From Alternaria dauci (lineage: Eukaryota; Ascomycota; Dothideomycetes; Pleosporales; Pleosporaceae): a stretch of 64,000 nt of DNA. The notes beneath the pieces are model-generated. The model did no database searches. It saw only the letters and a list, made by a program, of their open reading frames with translations, and was not told the origin of the DNA. The position numbers were made by a program, and so were the translations under genes. Position 1 is the first letter of the stretch. Each line of letters opens with the position of its first letter. Below are positions 58,624 through 64,000 of this stretch, in pieces. The stretch is from the NCBI RefSeq assembly GCF_042100115.1, contig NC_091272.1, positions 3,348,001-3,412,000 of the forward strand. The letters are read 5' to 3'.

Positions 58624-60598
58624 GAAACGAGTTAGCATAGTACCAAGACCAGACACTTTGTAGCGGCCAAACTCTGCACCTTCCTCCGCGGGATTCGACA
58701 CATGTCGGTTGCCGTTCAATTTCCGCTTTTTGTCGGTTGTTGAGGCTTGCACCTGCTGGCTTGGCTTAGTTTCTGCTTCACGATGCCACCAGTCCATAGC
58801 AGCCCACAGCTATTACGTACTGGTCCGGTCGGGTAGCGCGCTATGAAGGTTAGGTGACGATGAAGGCCGACGGCAGCTATGGACCCTGCGTCTGTCAACT
58901 AGAAAAAACGTGTCGCATGCGGCCAGTTTCTGTTTGTGTCTAGCAGAATGCTTGACCTAGCAATGTGCCGTGCTTGACCTCGACGGGAAGGCATATTGGC
59001 GCCTACCCACTCTACTCTGAACTTGTCAACCCAAACCTCGGTCTTTTTTTGCATTCTACCAAATAGACGAGAATTTATTGGAGGGAGAAAGGCTTCTCAT
59101 TCGCACATGTGTATATTGCATTCCCCGGACTTTTTTCTTTTGCAATTTTCCAGCGGCCGGGTAAGTGGCGGGTAAGAGGACCAGATGCAGACGAGGCGGG
59201 CTCACAGAGCGACCAGACCCTGGAGTGGTTGCCGCCCAGAGGCCGAGCAGGCAAGTCGTCGTTGGAGAGGGCCCACTTGGTAGCTTCCATGGGCGCCCGT
59301 GCGCGTCTTCTGGAAAGCGTCTTCAGTAGTGTGAGGTGGAGCACGTTTGAAAGACTTGGAAGACTTGGAAGACTTGGAAGAATTGGGCCGATGTGACGCG
59401 AGGGCAGAGCCAATGAGGTACTCGACGGACTTTGCCGCAGCGTCAATGAGAATGCGGGCAATTACTGGCGAAGGATTCGCTCCACCGCCATAGCACAATC
59501 GAGCATGGCGTAGTCGACGCTTGCGAAGCGTGCAGCTGTGGGATGAAGAGTCTGAAGGCGGCATGACAGCGAGGTACAGTAGTGGTTTCAGGCGGGTGAA
59601 AGTGGAAGGCGGAAAAGAGAGCGGACGTGAGAGTGGCATGGAATTGTTCCGTGGCAGATTAGGAATGACGGGCAACGGACGGACAGGTGCAAAAGCAACC
59701 CGCAACAGTTGAGGGCGCTGATCGGTGGTGGAAGAGGCAGTCGCATCCCATCTCGATCGGGAAGTGGCGCATGGTGAGGGTGCAGTAGCGACCGGAGGGC
59801 CATGGAGAATGCATGGGGCCAGGGCGGCCGGCTGCGTCATTGGCTGCGCCTGCTGCTCGACAGACAGACAGATGCCATCCGCCGTCACATGTCGTACCGT
59901 CCACGGCACGCAGGCGGCACACATCCCGCGTCACATCCTGTCAGCATCTCTGCATACGTACATGCGCACACGGCAAGTGTGTGTTGTATTGTGCGGCGTT
60001 GCGTGGTGTTGCAAAAGACGTGTTGTGGCTGGGCGGCCAATGGCGGGCTGCTGATACTGACCGCAACAACAGCCCGCATTCACCCTGGTCGCAGTAGCGT
60101 CGGCTCTTGCACAGATGCTGGTCCGCGTCCTTCCACCCCCCGTAATTGCTCCCAGCAATCGTCGCAACCATGGGAGCTAAATTCGCCTGGTGCTCGGCGC
60201 CATGCGTGCAGCGTGCCTCCATCGTCTCCATGGCAGTTCCATGCCGTGCAGAAAGCCAGTCGAGTCCTAGCGCTGTGCGGTCAGCGCGTTCCATATAACC
60301 CTTTGCTTTGAGCCCCGGCCCAACGTTTGCGACCAAGAACCACCGTTTCCCCATCCGAGTGCCGCTCGACACCTCCAGCCACAAACACCACGCGACCTTG
60401 CCACCCTCTGTGTCCTGAGACGTCTCCATTCACCACTCACAGCCCAACGAGCACCACACCTAGAGAACCCCAGGCCTGAGCAGCGCGGCAACTACTCCCT
60501 TCTGGGCTACCCACTGTCAGCTGAGCCGCCCTCTCCGACCCACCACGACACACCGCGAACACCATGAGACGGTAGAGATAAGACAGAGAGCAGGAACC
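58624..60598. other. Intergenic, about 2 kb, GC-rich toward the right
   Basis: No firmly supported gene. It contains a 9-bp repeat run at about 59349-59382 (GGAAGACTT-like units). The last 300 bp are C-rich on the plus strand and probably form the LST7 promoter and leader. One possible small frame on the minus strand is listed separately. Confidence 0.4.
59202..59564 (-). CDS. Possible small basic protein with SSK repeats
   Basis: A 120-codon frame from a Met at 59564 (MPPSDSSSHSCTLRKRRLRH). It contains a helical-looking middle (VIARILIDAAAKSVEYLIGS) and an RPNSSKSSKSSKSFKRAP run encoded by the 9-bp DNA repeat. The frame continues open upstream. No family recognised; a real short gene and a chance frame are about equally plausible. 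Confidence 0.25.
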   Translation of the reverse strand: MPPSDSSSHSCTLRKRRLRHARLCYGGGANPSPVIARILIDAAAKSVEYLIGSALASHRPNSSKSSKSSKSFKRAPPHTTEDAFQKTRTGAHGSYQVGPLQRRLACSASGRQPLQGLVAL

Positions 60599-61958
60599 AT
60601 GGACTTTACGGTAAGTACCCGCGCGCTTGCACCCATCCACCCTGCCCACCTGACGCCGCCCTCAGATCTCCCTCGCGCACTTTTGCGAGACCCACGGTCC
60701 GACGTCCATCATCTGCACCCAGGCCTCGACCTCCCCCTGCGGCTCCTGCAACCCGTGTGTGACGCCGCCTTCCGAAGAGCCGCACGCCGCCTACTCGTAC
60801 AACGGCCTGTACGATCAGCCCACGACGCTCAAGCTGAACCCGCGCCTGCCACAGCTCACCTCGCCCTTTGACTCCCCGCCCAACAGCCCGCGCTCCCCCA
60901 CGCACAACCCCTACTTCCCAAGCCTGCCCTCTTCGTCCGCCGGCAGCTTTGGCGGAAGGAGGGCCAGCAGCACCATCGACTCCGACTCGGATGCGTGCGA
61001 GAACTGCCAGATGGTAGTGCCCCAGAAGTACAGCGACAAGATCCCCAATGGCGCCCCTGGCAGTCCCACCAAAGACGGGCGCGGAAGAAACGGTAGTCCT
61101 GTGCTGCGCAGCTCTCAGAACTACCCAGTGCGCCGGCCCACCTCTTGCGATGATGTCAGTAGCACTGATTCCTCCGATGTCTCAGACACAGAGCAGTCGA
61201 CGTCTTTCCAGAGTGGCGCATCCAGCTCCTTCCCAGACTCTATACCTCCCTCGCCCATGCGCGTGTCGAGGGGCATACACACCCACACACTGAACTACAT
61301 CTCCACCAGTCAGCCGCAGTCGCCCAGCACCTACTCGCTCCTGCGCCGCACCTGCATTCGCACCTTGTCCACCGAGGTCCTTCCTCTCAGCAAGCCTTCG
61401 GGGCCCATTATGTTTGGAGATTCAGTCGCTGGCTACACCATTGCCTACGTCTTCCGCCTGCAGGATCCGCGGTCGCGAGGGGCTAAGCGCACCTACGCCT
61501 TTATTGCCATGGCTGGTCGCGACTACCGGAGAGCCACCAAGACCATGGTCAAGATCATCGAAGCATTCGAGGGTATCGCCAACCGCATCATCTCCTTGGC
61601 CGATAGAGTCCTTGAGCGCGAGAGCGCAGCGTCGCAGAGTCTTTCACGTCCAGCCACAGCAATTTCCGGCAGCACGCCTCCTCTTGGAAGTTCCGCCTCT
61701 TCCATGCCTCCGACCTTTGCCTCGGGACACAAGGAACGCACCTTTTCCACGGCGAGCACACCCAACTTCCGCAACATCACACCCGTCTCCTCTTTCCTGT
61801 CCGCGAAGAAGGTTGACCCGGATGGCTTCCCTCGTGTGTCCCGCGACGTGATGAAGGCAAAGAGCCTCGTCGAGATTGTTGGTCAGGAGAATTTCTTTGT
61901 GGATCTTCACGGCCTCTTCTGCCATCTTCTGCACTCCCTTATCAAGCAGTTTGGATGA
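60599..61958 (+). CDS. LST7: Folliculin/Lst7 homologue, longin-domain TORC1 regulator
   Basis: Two exons, 60599-60610 and 60666-61958, encode 434 residues. The first exon is only MDFT; splicing yields ISLAHFCETHGPTSIICTQA, the folliculin N-terminal signature (cf. CHFCELHGP in animals). The conserved block CENCQMVVPQ, then YSLLRRTCIRTLSTEVLPLS, GPIMFGDSVAGYTIAYVFRL and a long helix (RRATKTMVKIIEAFEGIANR) completes the longin domain. A low-complexity Ser-rich insert (about 310-380) precedes the final conserved ENFFVDLHGLFCHLLHSLIK. In yeast Lst4-Lst7 acts as a GAP for the Rag GTPase Gtr2 at the vacuole, tying amino-acid supply to TORC1. The DENN part of animal folliculin is absent, as in other fungal Lst7 proteins. 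Confidence 0.88.
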
Positions 61959-63500
61959 TGACTTTTTCTTCCGTTACTTTGCTTCGTTCATACGTCTTCT
62001 TCTTTACATGTTTTATTCATCAACTTTTGTCGTGCGTTGTAGCGTCTTCGTTGTCTGTTACTTGGTGCGTTGAGCACAGGCGTTGGGTCAGGTGCGATTA
62101 CTTCAAAGACATTCTTGTCCAGCTTCGCAGCGTAGAGTCGTCGGAGCCGAAGTAGCTTTTATACCCTTTTCGAGATACCCAGGCTTCTCTTACGCATTAG
62201 AGACGTGGACTCATCGTTACACTGGCGTTTTGGGGTGAGGAACCGGGAATGAGGGTGAGGATATTAGTGATGATGGCGTCATGGCCACGATGAATTAGGT
62301 GATGGTGGTCTAGCTTGTTTGTAGCACGAAGGCGTACAGTGCCGTTTACATGTTGGCTTAACGTGTTTGCGTGTTTGCTCGAGGTACTGTTCCAATTCAT
62401 GAATTCAGTATGTGAATTTGTATCAACATCGTGGCGCTATCGAGTAAAGGTAAAGGTGCTCTCTAATCTAAAATCCGAGCGGTTGAGGTTTGAGAGAGCG
62501 ATGTCGATTCATCACAGACAGCTCTCACAAGGCAGATGCGTTACGAAACAGACAAGGCAGACGAGTGAACGCGGTGCGTGCTCTTCCTGGTTAGCGCAGG
62601 CATGTGCGAGGCTGAGGTTCAGACGGAAGCTTCGAGTAACAGCACCCCCAAATGCACGCACTCTACAGCTCGGTGGAACAGGCACACGACCTCACGATAA
62701 TGATACACCGAGCTCCACGGCTTACTTGCCATGGCAAAATCCTTTCAACATATTCGCTTATGCCTGCTCGCTCCACCACCGTCTCCGCATCATGCACGAC
62801 ACGCAAAACTGACCCACGTCTCTCGTTCCGCTTTTCGCTCCAAGTTTGGATGACCATCCATCGAGACGCATCGAGATTTGCAGACCGAGCTCCTGTATGC
62901 TGCGTCATACCGGGTAAAGTCTCCATCAATAGAGTGGCGTGATGTCATAAGCATCCGAGATCGTCCACAGCGCTCGAATCACACGCTTCCACGGCCAGTG
63001 ATGGAATATCCCGACAAAGCATGTTTCCGTCTTGTTTGATAGGAGCGATTTCTCATATTCGATTGATAAAGGTTGTTATACCCGCAGCCCACGCGGCAGC
63101 AGTGCCAAAGCCAAGTTTAAGTGCCCGAAAGCCAAGTTTTGAAGATTGGCAAAGGATTCGAGATACAGAATCGTACGATTGGAGATACATAAGGCTGATG
63201 ACGGGGCAATTACACAAAGCTGATGTGGCTGGTGATTCACCATGACGCTTTCCAGAATCCTGTCACGCTGCTTCCATGTGAAGCCAGAGGGCCATATAAG
63301 CAACTTGATGACCCCGTGGCGCCACCTTTACACTTCAGTTAACGCTACAATAATTACTACACCACTTAGCCACACTAGAATTACGTTGCGATCCGGACAG
63401 TCCGACTTGTAAGACTCGAACCCTGGATCGTACGAATCACCCGCTAACACTCGTCATCCAACCTCGTAGCTTTCCACACTCATCAAACGCATAAGACAAG
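61959..63500. other. Intergenic, 1.5 kb
   Basis: No supported gene. Near 63407-63430 the minus strand contains GGGTTCGAGTC, similar to a tRNA T-loop, but no acceptor or anticodon stem could be built around it. Confidence 0.4.
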
Positions 63501-63816
63501 ATGAATTCTATCACAGGAAATGCCTCGCAAGGATCCACCAACAACAACACATCAACGAAGGGTGGTCAGCAGAACCAAGCGCAGCGGGAAGACTACCTCG
63601 ACAAGGGTCTCGACGCCGCGGAAAAGAAGTACGGCGGCGCCGCGGGTCAGAATACTGAAAAGAATCGGGGCGTTAATGAAAAGATTGTACGTCTTGATCT
63701 CGGCAACTTCCAAGCTGCATAACGTTCGAGTACTAACACTGCTGCAGACCGATGGCGCTCGGAACATGTTCGAAAAAGCAACCGGCAAGGACGTCCCCGA
63801 CAAAGTCTCCAACTAA
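63501..63816 (+). CDS. Small conserved hydrophilic fungal protein
   Basis: Two exons, 63501-63686 and 63748-63816, give 84 residues. The Asn/Gln/Thr-rich start (MNSITGNASQGSTNNNTSTK) is followed by REDYLDKGLDAAEKKYGG, and after the 61-bp intron by ITDGARNMFEKATGKDVPDK. The second exon restores a motif I associate with small stress-linked hypothetical proteins widespread in filamentous fungi. No signal peptide, Cys or membrane segment is present. The function is unknown. The intron has a GTACGT donor, a TACTAAC branch and a CTGCAG acceptor. Confidence 0.75.
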
Positions 63817-63841
63817 GGACCATTTGACGTTCAGAGAACGC

Positions 63842-64000
63842 ATGCACAAGCTGGATGAAAAGTGGAACAAGTGCCGACCTTACCTTGAGAGGATCAATGG
63901 TGTGGCTGTCCCGCTACCAGTAAGGCAGAGCTTTGATGAGCAGGACGCTGGTCGCCGGGAGTTGCAGCAACAGAAAGTGCAACGACAACAACAGCAGCAG
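63842..64000 (+). CDS. Possible 5' end of a gene cut by the window edge
   Basis: An open frame from an ATG at 63842 (MHKLDEKWNKCRPYLERING) runs to the window edge through Gln-rich sequence ending in a (CAG/CAA)n run. The frame is also open back to about 63815, so the true start may be earlier or this may be an internal exon. Only 26 bp separate it from the preceding stop codon, which is short for a separate gene. No family can be assigned. Confidence 0.3.
   Translation, partial: MHKLDEKWNKCRPYLERINGVAVPLPVRQSFDEQDAGRRELQQQKVQRQQQQQ

Noticed and set aside
59202..59924. Full 240-codon minus-strand frame as one gene
   Set aside because: The upstream half is low-complexity sequence with no features. 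Only the downstream 120-codon part was kept, as a low-confidence candidate.
63350..63440. Possible tRNA gene on the minus strand (T-loop-like GGGTTCGAGTC)
   Set aside because: The flanking bases do not pair into a T stem, and no acceptor stem, D-arm or anticodon arm can be assembled at the right spacing.

Overview
The window is nuclear DNA from a filamentous ascomycete, most likely a dothideomycete of the Pleosporales type (inference from protein character and gene architecture; no search was run). The genes are compact, with short introns of about 45-65 bp. These mostly have GTAAGT/GTATGT-like donors, a CTAAC/CTGAC branch site and a C/TAG acceptor. All recognisable proteins are fungal housekeeping or lifestyle families. 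No bacterial operons, CRISPR arrays, rRNA genes or convincing tRNA genes were seen. Exon boundaries were worked out by hand from splice consensus plus reading frame, so each may be off by a base or so.

Layout. 0.9-12.9 kb is a dense housekeeping block: ADA2 (SAGA), an YPK-type AGC kinase, glucose-6-phosphate isomerase, an unknown secretory/membrane protein, a bS21m (MRP21-like) mitoribosomal protein and an RBM25-like RRM/PWI splicing factor. 14.0-17.5 kb carries two pectin-sugar catabolic enzymes side by side: an L-galactonate dehydratase (GaaB/LGD1 type) and a DapA-family 2-keto-3-deoxy-L-galactonate aldolase (GaaC/LGA1 type). 17.8-23.3 kb carries the ribosome assembly factor RSA3 and then the most striking feature of the window. 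The TPR protein SKI3 is cut in two: its first ~287 codons lie on the minus strand and the remaining ~1143 codons on the plus strand, head to head around a 337-bp spacer. 23.7-26.6 kb has mitochondrial ClpP, a divergent unknown (probably mitochondrial) protein and a GNAT acetyltransferase.

26.6-32.3 kb is an accessory, partly AT-rich island. It holds an isochorismatase-like hydrolase, an old-yellow-enzyme homologue lacking the usual active-site His, tandem LTR-like segments, a 22-bp tandem repeat and a short MITE-like hairpin. 32.4-37.1 kb returns to genes: the ECO1 cohesin acetyltransferase, a long proline/serine-rich protein and a GPI-anchored protein. 37.1-42.9 kb is a gene-poor stretch ahead of a Q/P-rich regulator-like gene. 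46.6-52.3 kb has a mucin-like wall protein, a mitochondrial LEA-like protein and a secreted type-B carboxylesterase with a GC-AG intron. 52.3-64 kb is sparse: a cupin, an F-box protein, a folliculin/Lst7 homologue, a small conserved protein and the start of a possible gene running off the edge.

Functional themes, as far as gene content shows: chromatin and RNA metabolism (ADA2, RBM25-like, SKI3, RSA3, ECO1), TOR-linked signalling (YPK kinase, Lst7), mitochondrial proteostasis (bS21m, ClpP, LEA-like protein) and plant-material use (galacturonate pair, carboxylesterase, surface glycoproteins).
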